A DNA stretch of 64,000 nucleotides from Clostridia bacterium (GTDB taxonomy: Bacteria; Bacillota; Clostridia; Lachnospirales; Lachnospiraceae): assembly GCA_910575625.1 (NCBI GenBank), contig CAJTFD010000005.1:69229-133228 (forward strand), read 5' to 3'. This document shows, one piece after another, positions 52,693 through 61,466 of this stretch. The position numbers and the translations under genes are program-made. Every line of letters begins with the position of its first letter. Position 1 is the first letter of the stretch. Under the pieces are notes generated by a model. The model was not told the DNA's origin, made no database searches, and saw only the letters and a list, made by a program, of their open reading frames with translations.

Positions 52693-52728
52693 TCTGCCCG
52701 TATTTTCAAGGGAAAAACGGATCATCTG
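52686..52728 (+). repeat. Stem-loop between mrnC and rlmB
   Basis: CAGATGAT pairs with ATCATCTG, with an inner CCGT/ACGG stem. It overlaps the mrnC stop and has no U-run, so it looks like a processing or stability element rather than a terminator. Confidence 0.4.
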
Positions 52729-52771
52729 GCAGATATGTATGCTCGTGTGTATAAGATCGGAGGAAAGGAAC

Positions 52772-53515
52772 ATGGACAAGCAGCAACAGATAGAGGGACG
52801 GCACGCCGTGGCGGAAGCCCTGCGTGCCGGACATCCCCTGGACAGATTATTTGTCCTGGACGGATGCAAGGACGGGCCGGTGACATCCATCGTAAAAAAG
52901 GCAAAGCGAGGCGACACTGTGATCCGGTTTGTGTCCAGGGAGCGTCTGGACCAGCTCTCGGAGACGGGAAACCACCAGGGCGTGATCGCCTACATGGGGG
53001 CATACGCGTATGCCACAGTGGAAGAGATACTCCAGAAGGCCGGCGAGAAGGAGGAACCTCCGTTCCTGTTCCTGCTGGACGGCATCGAGGATCCCCACAA
53101 CCTGGGCGCGATCATCCGGACAGCCAACCAGGCAGGCGCCCACGGGGTGATCATCCCCAAACATCGGGCCGTGGGGCTGACAGCCGGGGTTGCCCGTGCA
53201 TCCGCAGGGGCGATCAACTACATGCCGGTGGCCCGGGTCACGAACCTGGCGCGGACCATCGAGGACCTGAAAAAGGAGGGCATCTGGTTTGTGTGCGCCG
53301 ACATGCAGGGGCCGGTGATGTACGGACAGGACCTGACCGGGCCGGTGGGCCTGGTGATCGGCGGGGAGGGCGACGGGGTCGCCCGCCTGATCCGTGAAAA
53401 ATGTGACCTGACAGCATCCATACCGATGCGGGGGGATATCGATTCCTTGAACGCCTCGGTGGCGGCGGGGATCTTAGCTTACGAAGTGGTGCGGCAGCGG
53501 ATGTACAAAAAATAG
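52772..53515 (+). CDS. rlmB: 23S rRNA 2'-O-ribose methyltransferase (SPOUT)
   Basis: A 247-residue SpoU/TrmH-family enzyme. The N-terminal substrate-binding domain begins IEGRHAVAEALRAGHPLDRL. The SPOUT knot has motif 1 DGIEDPHNLGAIIRTANQAGAHGVII, motif 2 GLVIGGEGDGV and motif 3 IPMRGDIDSLNASVAAGILAYE. It should methylate the conserved G2251-equivalent in 23S rRNA. The start at 52772 is chosen for the GGAGG site; the frame from 52661 overlaps mrnC. The order cysS-mrnC-rlmB is standard in firmicutes. Confidence 0.93.
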   Translation: MDKQQQIEGRHAVAEALRAGHPLDRLFVLDGCKDGPVTSIVKKAKRGDTVIRFVSRERLDQLSETGNHQGVIAYMGAYAYATVEEILQKAGEKEEPPFLFLLDGIEDPHNLGAIIRTANQAGAHGVIIPKHRAVGLTAGVARASAGAINYMPVARVTNLARTIEDLKKEGIWFVCADMQGPVMYGQDLTGPVGLVIGGEGDGVARLIREKCDLTASIPMRGDIDSLNASVAAGILAYEVVRQRMYKK

Positions 53516-53543
53516 GAAGATTTTTTAAGAGAGGTGGTCAGAT

Positions 53544-55910
53544 ATGAGAAGATTAAAGAAATGGATCGCGCTGGGCATGGCGGCATGCCTGAGCGTATCG
53601 ACGGCAATGCCCGCAGCGGCGGGAGATCTGTCCGTGGGGACGGAAGCACAAGAGGGAGCACGGGAAAGTGCGGATGGCATAGATACCGGCATAGATACCG
53701 GCATAAATACAGACATGTATACGGGCATAGATACAGAGATCCCGGACGGACTGTCCCTGGAGGAAGCATTCCCCGATCCGGCATTCAGGACGTACGCGGC
53801 TACGCATGTGGACATGGACGGGGACGGGCTTTTGAGCGCGCAGGAAGCGGAGGCCGTGACGGAACTTTCTCTGTCCGGGCTAGGCATCACTTCCCTGCGC
53901 GGGATTGGGTATTTTACCGGGCTGCAGACGCTGGACTGCAGCGATAACCAGATCGGGGCCATGGACCTGACAGGGCTGGACCAGCTCCAGACATTGATCA
54001 GTACAGGGAATACGATCACTCTTCAGGCCGACGGATCGGGCCAGGTAGACTTTTCACAGATCCCGGACATGGATCCCAGCCGGATCCGTGAGATTTCCCA
54101 GGGGACGTGGATCCGGGACGGTCTATTGCAGCTGCCTATGGAGACTGATCCGGGACAGCTCACATACATATACGCCGCAGCCGGGAACGACCCAGCACAG
54201 CTATCCTGGGATATAGAGATCGCAGTGGATCTGGAGCAGACCCAGACGGAAGAGATCGTCGTATCCGAAAATGCTGTATCAGAAAACATCCCGTCTGTAT
54301 CCGCGGACAAGACCCCGAAAGATACCCCAAAGATCTACAATGAAGAGATTGAAGGTCCGAAGCTCGCCAGCGGAGGTGTGACCGCAGCATCCGACTCAGC
54401 GGCCATCAAGAGCTGCAAGATCAAGAGCAACAAAAAAACGATACAGGTAAAAGCGAGCATCCCCAGGCAGGTAAAGAGCCAGGATAAATATTATTATCTG
54501 TTCGCGTCCAGCCCTGCGAGCACGAAGCTCGCCGCAAAACCGGCAGCCAAAGTCAAAAAGCGCAAGTCCGTCACATTCAGCACACCGCTAAATCTTGACA
54601 ATGCAAAAAACAGGCTGCAGTCCAGGTTCCAGGTAGCCGTAAAGATCCAGGGGAAATACAAAGCCATCAGCAAGGAAAAATACATCAGCAATCCAGAGAT
54701 CCTGGCGGACAGCACCCTGCCGTTCACCAAGGGCAGATCCAAGAAGGGCCTGCAGTTCGGGGAGAGCCTGCAGGACGCGATCAGCCTGGGGACGAACTAC
54801 TGCCTGTTCAACCAGAACATCACAGAACTGATGAAGCCGGGCGGTCTGAAATACAGATATAAAGGGAAGACATATGATTTTAACGCAGAGCGTTTCTACG
54901 CGCTGGGCAACCTGTACGCGCAGCTCCAGGATGCGGGCATGAACCTTTCCGTAGAATTTCTGCTCCCCTGGGCGGACGGACAGACAGACCTGATCCATCC
55001 GGCGGCCCGCCAAAAAGGCGCGCACAACTATTACGCGTGGAATATCAGCGGCCAGTCGGCCCGCAATAAATACGAAGCCCTGTTCAGCTGCATCGCCGAA
55101 TGGTTCAACGGGAAGAACGGACATGGATACATCAACAATTATCTGATCGGAAATGAGGTCAATGCCTACAACGAATGGCATTACACAGGCTCCACATCCC
55201 TGAAGACCAATGCAGACCTGTACGCGGACACATTCCAGGTGGTCTATATGGCCGTCAAGAGCAAATGTAAAAATGCCCGGGTCAGCATCTGCCTGGACCA
55301 CAGCTGGAACCTGCCCGCATCTGGCCGGGCCCACAGTTCCCGGGAGTTCCTGGACCAGTTTGCCACCAGGCTGAAAAAATACGGGAGCCCCACATTTGCC
55401 ATCGGGTACCATGCCTACTCGGAGCCGCTGACCCAGTCAGATTTTTGGAACAGCTCCGCCCAGTATGTGAAGGACAGTACGGATTCCCCCTGCATCACCA
55501 TGAAAAATATCCAGTACCTGACCCAGTATGTGAAATCCAAATACGGGTCAAAGACCAGGATCATGCTCACAGAGCAGGGCTTCAGCTCCCATGGGACGAA
55601 CGGGGAGAAGAAACAGGCGGCCGCCATCGCCTACGCATTTTATAAAGCGGAGTTCAATGGCATGATCGACTGCATCATTTTCCGCAGCCAGGCCGACGCC
55701 CAGGTGGAGATTGCCAATTACAACCTGCATATGGGCCTGTGGACGTCCGGCATGGGCAAGAAAAAAGCAGCCTACAATGTGTACAAATATATGGACACAA
55801 ATAAATGCGAGACGTACACAAAATCGTGCAAGCAATACCTGGGGATCAGTAAATGGACGCAGAAAGTCCCAGGCTATAAAGCGAGCCGGTTCAAGAATAT
55901 AAAAAGATAA
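53544..55910 (+). CDS. Secreted DUF5722-type protein with LRR and EF-hand parts
   Basis: A 788-residue exported protein. The signal peptide is RLKKWIALGMAACLSVSTAMPAAA. Then come a repeated GIDT segment (45-64), a calcium-loop-like VDMDGDGLLSAQEAE (about 90) and two leucine-rich repeats (LTELSLSGLGITSLRGIGYFTGLQTLDCSDNQI pattern). A beta-rich spacer precedes a barrel-like domain from about residue 385. GNEVNAYNEW (Glu about 536) and MLTEQGFS (Glu about 676) look like the acid/base and nucleophile of a clan-A glycoside hydrolase. DUF5722 is my best match. No cell-wall anchor is visible. Substrate unknown. Confidence 0.75.
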   Translation: MRRLKKWIALGMAACLSVSTAMPAAAGDLSVGTEAQEGARESADGIDTGIDTGINTDMYTGIDTEIPDGLSLEEAFPDPAFRTYAATHVDMDGDGLLSAQEAEAVTELSLSGLGITSLRGIGYFTGLQTLDCSDNQIGAMDLTGLDQLQTLISTGNTITLQADGSGQVDFSQIPDMDPSRIREISQGTWIRDGLLQLPMETDPGQLTYIYAAAGNDPAQLSWDIEIAVDLEQTQTEEIVVSENAVSENIPSVSADKTPKDTPKIYNEEIEGPKLASGGVTAASDSAAIKSCKIKSNKKTIQVKASIPRQVKSQDKYYYLFASSPASTKLAAKPAAKVKKRKSVTFSTPLNLDNAKNRLQSRFQVAVKIQGKYKAISKEKYISNPEILADSTLPFTKGRSKKGLQFGESLQDAISLGTNYCLFNQNITELMKPGGLKYRYKGKTYDFNAERFYALGNLYAQLQDAGMNLSVEFLLPWADGQTDLIHPAARQKGAHNYYAWNISGQSARNKYEALFSCIAEWFNGKNGHGYINNYLIGNEVNAYNEWHYTGSTSLKTNADLYADTFQVVYMAVKSKCKNARVSICLDHSWNLPASGRAHSSREFLDQFATRLKKYGSPTFAIGYHAYSEPLTQSDFWNSSAQYVKDSTDSPCITMKNIQYLTQYVKSKYGSKTRIMLTEQGFSSHGTNGEKKQAAAIAYAFYKAEFNGMIDCIIFRSQADAQVEIANYNLHMGLWTSGMGKKKAAYNVYKYMDTNKCETYTKSCKQYLGISKWTQKVPGYKASRFKNIKR
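53676..53735 (+). repeat. 12-bp tandem repeat coding GIDT
   Basis: Five consecutive units of GGCATAGATACC or close variants, coding GIDT, GIDT, GINT, DMYT, GIDT just after the signal peptide of the secreted protein. Confidence 0.85.
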
Positions 55911-55915
55911 ATATA

Positions 55916-55962
55916 TTTGTAAAAAACGCCAGTGTAGCAAGCTACGCTGGCGTTTTTACAAA
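55916..55962. terminator. Strong bidirectional terminator
   Basis: TTTGTAAAAA-ACGCCAG and CTGGCGT-TTTTACAAA form a nearly perfect stem of about 20 pairs with short loop and A/T runs on both sides. It lies six bases past the DUF5722 stop and also ends the convergent importer operon. Confidence 0.9.
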
Positions 55963-56121
55963 CATGCCGCAAAGTGGATCTTACATGCGGCGTGAATGGA
56001 TCTTCAGACAAAAATGGATCTCGAAAAGATCCAGTCTGTTACTATATCAGACAAAGACCGTTATAAGTATAGATGTTCTGGTACTCTGTCAACATTCTAA
56101 AAAAACAGCGTCAGAATGCGT

Positions 56122-56883
56122 TTAATCAATGGTCCATTTTAGAATGCGGTCTTTGATCTTTTCTACGATCTGCATAACGATCACCAATACCACCACCATA
56201 AAAATGAAGCCGCTCCACACAGATTCAAATCTTCCCAGATCGGAATTCCATTTTACGAAATAACCCATCCCATATTCTGTCCCATACATCTCTGCATAGA
56301 CCAATACCAGGAAGGAGCTTCTCATTGAGGTGATAAAGCCAGAAGCGATAGATGGCATAGCTGCCGGGAGGATGATCTTCCTCAATCGTTTGATCCCCGT
56401 AATCTGCAGTGTAGCCGCGTTATCCAGGTAGCGTTTGTCGATCGTCATGATCCCATTGATCGTGGCAAACAGCGTCGCCCATATGGTATTGTAAAATACC
56501 AGAAACAGAGACGCCGCCCGAAAAGAGGGCGCCAGATGTATCGCAAAGGGCGAGATCAAGATCGCCGGGATAACGCTGACAGAATATATGATCGGATGAA
56601 ATGCCCGCCGGAACCGTCTGTTCAGCCCCATGGGGATACCGATCAGCAGCGCCACGAACACACCTGCGAATAATCCTGGAAAGAGCAGTTCAAAAGAATA
56701 CAGCATATTCATGAACATTTTGGGCCAGAATTGCTGGAAAGACTCTTTGATCTCTCCTGTTTTGGGAAACAAGAATTTATCCAACAGTTCATTGTCTGTA
56801 CCATATTTATAGGCGAAAAATAATCCCAGGAAAACAAAGATCGTAACGGTATAATCTTTAAAAAAATTTTTTATCTTTTCCAT
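56122..56883 (-). CDS. ABC importer permease, SsuC/TauC type
   Basis: A 253-residue permease with six helices (YTVTIFVFLGLFFAYKYG first). The EAA loop reads YLDNAATLQITGIKRLRKIILPAAMPSIASGFI. It belongs to the nitrate/taurine/sulfonate/thiamine-precursor importer group. It is the last gene of the minus-strand operon, nine bases after the binding-protein gene. Confidence 0.9.
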   Translation of the reverse strand: MEKIKNFFKDYTVTIFVFLGLFFAYKYGTDNELLDKFLFPKTGEIKESFQQFWPKMFMNMLYSFELLFPGLFAGVFVALLIGIPMGLNRRFRRAFHPIIYSVSVIPAILISPFAIHLAPSFRAASLFLVFYNTIWATLFATINGIMTIDKRYLDNAATLQITGIKRLRKIILPAAMPSIASGFITSMRSSFLVLVYAEMYGTEYGMGYFVKWNSDLGRFESVWSGFIFMVVVLVIVMQIVEKIKDRILKWTID

Positions 56884-56892
56884 GGCGACATT

Positions 56893-58017
56893 TTATAGAG
56901 GATTATTTTCCTCATAGAATTTTTGATAGTAGTCATAGAAATCTGGGTCTTCATCATAATATTCTTCCACACATTCATCCAGAGCTGCTTTATAGATCTC
57001 CGCATTGAAGTGGTCTTTAATATCAACATTTGAGGCATCTTTCCCTAAAAGTCCCAGTTCGCCCATGTAACCCCAGGCTCTCTCAACTGCCTTATAATCG
57101 GGATCCAGATTGATCACATAATGTGGTTCTGTCATATAAGCGCTTACATGATCTTCGGAAACTTCTAACTGTTCCGCAGTCAGAGAAATGGCATAATCTT
57201 TGTCAGATTCGTATACTTGCAGTGCCCGCATCCATGATTTTAACAATGCTTTTGCGGCGTCGGGGTTGGAATCCAGCCATTCGGTATTACAAACGACCCG
57301 GCAACAGGAATAGTCAGGGAGTACGTCGCTCAAATAGCACACCACCTCAAGCCCCATATCTGCAATCGTCTCTGCCTGACCAGTACCTACGATGGCATAA
57401 TCAGCTTCTCCGCTGCGCACTGCTTCTAAACGGTCCACATGCTGATCAAGATCCACCCATTTTATTTCTTCATTGGGATCATACCCCAGATCCAGAAGGG
57501 GTCCGCAGACAGCATAGTAAGTAGTGTTCCCGGCAATGGTCTTTCCGATCAGGTCTTCTACCCCATTCCACTCAGTTCCCGGATTGGCTACAATGGGCAT
57601 TGCGCCTGTGAGCATATAACCGGCAAAGATCGTAAGGTCTTCCCCCTCTCCAATGTACTGGATAGGGCGGTTTGTCCCATATGTAGATACGATATCGATC
57701 TTTCCAGCGGCAAGAGAGGTAAATGCGTCCTGGGCTGTATCACAGGTGACCAATTCGACGTTGACGCCTGCTTCTTCCAGAAAACCTTTATCTTCCGCAA
57801 TCGCCTGCAGCACTTGGCCACTGACCTGGCTGATCCCCATCCTGACAGTCATGGACTCAGATCCTTCCTCTTCTTCCCCGCCAGCAACTTCTCCACTTTC
57901 CCCGGCAGTGGTCTCAGTGGCAGCAGTATTTTCGGCTTCCTTTTTTGCGCAGCCTGCAGCCATGGACGTCACCACCATTACACTCAATATCATGCATAAA
58001 ATTTTCTTTTTCATCAA
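56893..58017 (-). CDS. ABC substrate-binding lipoprotein, NMT1/SsuA-like
   Basis: A 374-residue lipoprotein. The signal peptide ends in AAGC, followed by a Glu/Thr-rich linker. The binding domain begins TVRMGISQVSGQVLQAIAEDKGFLEEAGVNVELVTC and contains GKIDIVSTYGTNRPIQYIGEG, typical of the NMT1/aliphatic-sulfonate-binding group. Its ligand is unknown; the operon partners point to an amino-acid or sulfur compound. A 164-bp palindromic element separates it from the ATPase gene upstream. Confidence 0.9.
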   Translation of the reverse strand: MMKKKILCMILSVMVVTSMAAGCAKKEAENTAATETTAGESGEVAGGEEEEGSESMTVRMGISQVSGQVLQAIAEDKGFLEEAGVNVELVTCDTAQDAFTSLAAGKIDIVSTYGTNRPIQYIGEGEDLTIFAGYMLTGAMPIVANPGTEWNGVEDLIGKTIAGNTTYYAVCGPLLDLGYDPNEEIKWVDLDQHVDRLEAVRSGEADYAIVGTGQAETIADMGLEVVCYLSDVLPDYSCCRVVCNTEWLDSNPDAAKALLKSWMRALQVYESDKDYAISLTAEQLEVSEDHVSAYMTEPHYVINLDPDYKAVERAWGYMGELGLLGKDASNVDIKDHFNAEIYKAALDECVEEYYDEDPDFYDYYQKFYEENNPL

Positions 58018-58053
58018 GACTTCTCCTTTTTCATAATATTTTTATAATATAGC

Positions 58054-58217
58054 TAGAGTGTGTCTTAAAACCCATTCACGCCACCTGCAAGCCCCACTTC
58101 GTGGAAGATCTGGCCCGCTTTCGGTCAGCGTAGCCCGCTACGCCTTCCTCATTTGGGTCAGATTTTCCACAAATTGTGACTTACAGTTGACATAAAGCGG
58201 TTTTCAGACACACTCTA
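58054..58217. mobile_element. 164-bp palindromic MITE-like element
   Basis: The ends are 19-base inverted repeats, TAGAGTGTGTCT-T/G-AAAACC, with one mismatch. AGC directly flanks both ends (58051-58053 and 58218-58220), a 3-base target duplication. The two arms are imperfectly complementary along most of their length (for example GTGGAAGATCTGGCCC against GTGGAAAATCTGACCC), so the RNA would fold into one long hairpin with a GCGTAG/CTACGC tip. No coding capacity. It inserted into the last codons of the ATPase gene, whose present stop (TAG) is supplied by the element. Confidence 0.8.
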
Positions 58218-59003
58218 AGCAATATGCTCAGTTACATCCTGGTTGATATAGCGGATGAGCTGGGTGCGCAATTTCATGATCGGTCCATTTTCGTATATAG
58301 TCTCCCGGGTGGGTTTTATATCTTCCGGAATCCTGCATTCATGGATGATCTTGCTGGGGGACTGACCGAAGACACAGATACGGTTGGCCAAAAGCAGGGC
58401 TTCGTCCACATCATGTGTCACAAAGAATACGGTTTTCTTCGGTTCCTCTTTTGCCCACAGATCCAAGATCATGGTCTGGAGTTTTGCTCGGGTCACTGCG
58501 TCCAGGGCGCCAAAAGGCTCATCCATCAGTAAAATAGGCGGGTCAATGCCGAATGATCGGGCAATGGCACAGCGCTGTTTCATCCCGCCAGAGAGTTCTT
58601 TGGGCAACTTGTCATATACTTCTGGTTTTAAACCTACTTTTTCCAGCATATCCAGAGCCAGATCTTTTAATTTCCGTTTGTTTTCTTTGGGAAATTTTTG
58701 CCGCAGCGCCAGTATAAGGTTTTCTCCCGCAGTCATCCAGGGAAACAGGCCGTAATCCTGGAAAACTACGCTGCGATCCAATCCAGCGCCTTTGATGGGA
58801 TCTCCATTGACACAGACTGCACCGGAGGTGGGTCTTTCCAGCCCTGCCAGCAGCCGCAGAAAGGTGCTCTTCCCACATCCTGACTGGCCCAGGAGACATA
58901 CAAAGTCCCCGGGATCCACGTGAAGGTCGATATGATCCAGGACCAGCCGTTCCGGCTCATCTTCGTATGCGAAAGACAAGTCTTTGATCTCTATATTTTT
59001 CAT
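58215..59003 (-). CDS. ABC importer ATPase, SsuB/TauB type
   Basis: A 262-residue ATPase: Walker A GQSGCGKST, Q-loop VFQDYGLFPWMT, signature KELSGGMKQRCAIARSF, Walker B ILLMDEPFGALD, H-loop FVTHDVDEAL. The C-terminus TEHIA ends at a TAG inside the MITE-like element. Removing the element and one AGC copy restores a reading frame with two more residues (Ile-Leu) and a TAA stop, so function is probably unaffected. It lies 12 bases after the lyase gene. Confidence 0.93.
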   Translation of the reverse strand: MKNIEIKDLSFAYEDEPERLVLDHIDLHVDPGDFVCLLGQSGCGKSTFLRLLAGLERPTSGAVCVNGDPIKGAGLDRSVVFQDYGLFPWMTAGENLILALRQKFPKENKRKLKDLALDMLEKVGLKPEVYDKLPKELSGGMKQRCAIARSFGIDPPILLMDEPFGALDAVTRAKLQTMILDLWAKEEPKKTVFFVTHDVDEALLLANRICVFGQSPSKIIHECRIPEDIKPTRETIYENGPIMKLRTQLIRYINQDVTEHIA

Positions 59004-59015
59004 CTCTTATTTTTC

Positions 59016-60230
59016 CTATAGATCTATTTTCTTGAATGCCTGGTCAAGATCGGAGAGGATATCTTCGATATTTTCCAATCCCGCAGACAGACGGATCAGA
59101 GCGTCCGTGATCCCAGCTTCTTCCCGTTTTTCCTTAGGCACATTGGCATGTGTCATGCTGGCCGGATGCTGTACCAGGGTGCCGGGATCCCCAAGGCTGA
59201 CGGCGATAGAGGCAAGTTCCAGATGGTTTAGGAGTTTCCGGCAGGCTTCATAGCTGGTCATGCCGCCGATCCCTTCTTTTAGTTCGAAGGACATTACGCC
59301 GCTGAACAATCCATGCATCTGCCGTTCAGCAAGCGCGTATTGGGGGCTGCTCTCCAGCCCGGGATAATATACTTTATCAACGAGGGGATGCCCTTCCAGA
59401 TATCTTGCTATGGCCAGGCCATTTTTGCAGTGGCGTTCCATACGCAGTTCCATTGTCTGCATGCCCCTTATCACTAAGAAAGAGTTAAAAGGGCTGGGGG
59501 TGGCGCCGCAGAGTTTCGAAGAGGAAGAACCGGAGATCAGTGCGATGTCTTCCCTGTTTCCGATCACAGCACCCCCGATCACATCTCCATGGCCGTTGAT
59601 ATATTTTGTAATGCTGTGCAGGACAAAATCAGCCCCTTCTGCCAGCGGGTACTGTACAGGAGGCGGCGCGAATGTGTTGTCCACTACGACCTTGATATTT
59701 TTTTCTCCCGCAATTTGGGCTACTGCTGAAATATCGGTGATCTTCATGGTGGGATTGGTGGGTGTCTCAAAATAGATCATCGTGGTGTTATTTTTTATGG
59801 CAGCCCGCAACATATCTATGTCGCTAGTGTCCACAAAAGATACTTCCACACCGAATTTAGTCAGCGTATCCCGTATGACAAAGTCCGTGCATCCATAGAC
59901 ACATTCGCCGCAGATCACATGGTCTCCCGCTTTCAAAAATGTGATCAGCACGGCTCCTATAGCTCCCATTCCGGATGAAGTGGCCACGCAGGCTTCCCCT
60001 TTTTCCAGCGCGGCGATCTTATGCTGTAATTCTACTGTAGTGGGATTTCCGCCCCGGGAGTATACATAACCAGGGATTTCTTTGGCGAATTTTGCCATCC
60101 CTTCTTCCACTGTATCAAAGCAAAAGGTAGAGGTCTGGTAAATAGGCATCGCCAGCGCCCCTTCCGCGTCTTTGTGATGGCCGGAATGTATGCTCATGGT
60201 CCCGAACCCCATTTCACTGTGAGCGTTCAC
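59016..60230 (-). CDS. Methionine gamma-lyase-like PLP enzyme
   Basis: A 404-residue Cys/Met-metabolism PLP enzyme. Markers are YSRGGNPTTVELQHKIAALEKGEACVATSSGMGAI, the PLP lysine in HSITKYINGHGDVIGG, and ECVYGCTDFV, with the cysteine that marks methionine gamma-lyases rather than cystathionine synthases. It should split methionine or a relative into 2-oxobutyrate, ammonia and methanethiol; cystathionine or homocysteine cleavage are alternatives. It sits between an aminotransferase and importer genes. Confidence 0.85.
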   Translation of the reverse strand: MNAHSEMGFGTMSIHSGHHKDAEGALAMPIYQTSTFCFDTVEEGMAKFAKEIPGYVYSRGGNPTTVELQHKIAALEKGEACVATSSGMGAIGAVLITFLKAGDHVICGECVYGCTDFVIRDTLTKFGVEVSFVDTSDIDMLRAAIKNNTTMIYFETPTNPTMKITDISAVAQIAGEKNIKVVVDNTFAPPPVQYPLAEGADFVLHSITKYINGHGDVIGGAVIGNREDIALISGSSSSKLCGATPSPFNSFLVIRGMQTMELRMERHCKNGLAIARYLEGHPLVDKVYYPGLESSPQYALAERQMHGLFSGVMSFELKEGIGGMTSYEACRKLLNHLELASIAVSLGDPGTLVQHPASMTHANVPKEKREEAGITDALIRLSAGLENIEDILSDLDQAFKKIDL

Positions 60231-60243
60231 TTTTTCTTCCTCC

Positions 60244-61440
60244 TTACAGATCCATCATCCCTGCCAGTTTTTCAAATGCGGGCAGGGAACGTTTGATTTT
60301 ATCATAAGAAACACAAAATGATATCCTGGCGTAGCCCGGATATCCGAAAGCGCTCCCTCCTACCAAAAGGATACGGCAGGCATGAGCGGCTTTGAGAAAC
60401 TCCTTTTCATCCCCGCCTGGAGTCTTCACAAAAATATAAAAAGCGCCCTGCGGCGGGACGCAGGTAAAGCCTAGACGGCATAGCGTATTGTACAACAAGT
60501 CCCGGTTCCGGCGGTAATCATAAATGTCTGCTTTTATCTCCACACATGCGCCGGCTACTTTCTGGAACAAAGAAGGGGCGTTCACAAACCCCAGCATCCC
60601 GGTGGCAATGCGGGACGCTTTGATCAGATCCCTGCTGCCTGCCGCCCCATCAGGGATCACAAAATAACCGATCCGTTCCCCCGGAATGGACAATGTCTTG
60701 CTGAAGGAATATACTATGATGGTATTTTCATAATATTCTGTCCAAAAGGGCAGCTCCTCTTCCGGATAGGTATCTATGTAACACAGTTCCCGGTAAGGTT
60801 CATCGGAAAGCAGATAGATCCCATGTCCGTATTGTTCCTGTTTTTCCCGCAGGATTTCTGTGAGGCCGCGGATCGTCTCCTCTGTATAAATGACCCCGGT
60901 GGGGTTATTAGGAGAATTGACGATCACAAGTTTTGTCCGTTCAGTTATCTTTCGCCGGAAGTCTTCCATATCCGGCTGAAAATCCTCGGGATCTGGATCT
61001 ACAGCCACCAGCTCCGCGTCCCAATTCAGGATAAAGCTTTGATACCCCGGGTAATAAGGACGCATCAGGATAACTTCATCCCCTGGATCTAATAGGGCGT
61101 ACATGATCACATTGATGGCCCCCGCGGCGCCTGCAGACATGACGATATTATGCAGAGAAAAAGAAGTCCCGAACCGTCGGTTCAGCGAAGCCGCGATCTT
61201 CTCACGCACTTCTTCATATCCTGCGTCGCACATATAGCCATGGATGCTGCGGGAATCTTCGCCGATGATCTGTCTTACCCATTTCCGGATGGCCTCCGGC
61301 GCGGGGATCTCCGGATTGCCGATACTGAAGTCAAATACGTTTTCTTTTCCGTAAAGCGATCCCAGCCGCTGCCCTTCTTCAAAAGCCCTGCGGATGGGGG
61401 AACCCTTTTCCAGTTGGGACTGCATTTTTTTTGAGAGCAT
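60244..61440 (-). CDS. Class I/II aminotransferase
   Basis: A 398-residue fold-type I PLP enzyme. SIGNPEIPAPEAIRKWV and VNSPNNPTGVIYTEETI are class markers, the PLP Asp/Tyr lie in LLSDEPYRELCY, Lys in VYSFSKTLSIPGERIGY, and the terminal Arg in YARISFCVSYD. The start at 61440 (MLSKKM) fits the GGGAGG site eight bases upstream better than the ATG at 61458. The amino donor and acceptor cannot be told from sequence. The gene lies 13 bases before the lyase gene. Confidence 0.88.
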   Translation of the reverse strand: MLSKKMQSQLEKGSPIRRAFEEGQRLGSLYGKENVFDFSIGNPEIPAPEAIRKWVRQIIGEDSRSIHGYMCDAGYEEVREKIAASLNRRFGTSFSLHNIVMSAGAAGAINVIMYALLDPGDEVILMRPYYPGYQSFILNWDAELVAVDPDPEDFQPDMEDFRRKITERTKLVIVNSPNNPTGVIYTEETIRGLTEILREKQEQYGHGIYLLSDEPYRELCYIDTYPEEELPFWTEYYENTIIVYSFSKTLSIPGERIGYFVIPDGAAGSRDLIKASRIATGMLGFVNAPSLFQKVAGACVEIKADIYDYRRNRDLLYNTLCRLGFTCVPPQGAFYIFVKTPGGDEKEFLKAAHACRILLVGGSAFGYPGYARISFCVSYDKIKRSLPAFEKLAGMMDL

Positions 61441-61466
61441 ATTGTTAGATCCTCCCATTGGTTTTT

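Noticed and set aside
53521-53947. Plus-strand frame in a second phase at the start of the secreted protein
   Set aside because: Arg/Gly-rich shadow of the repeat-containing coding region; the signal peptide is in the other frame.
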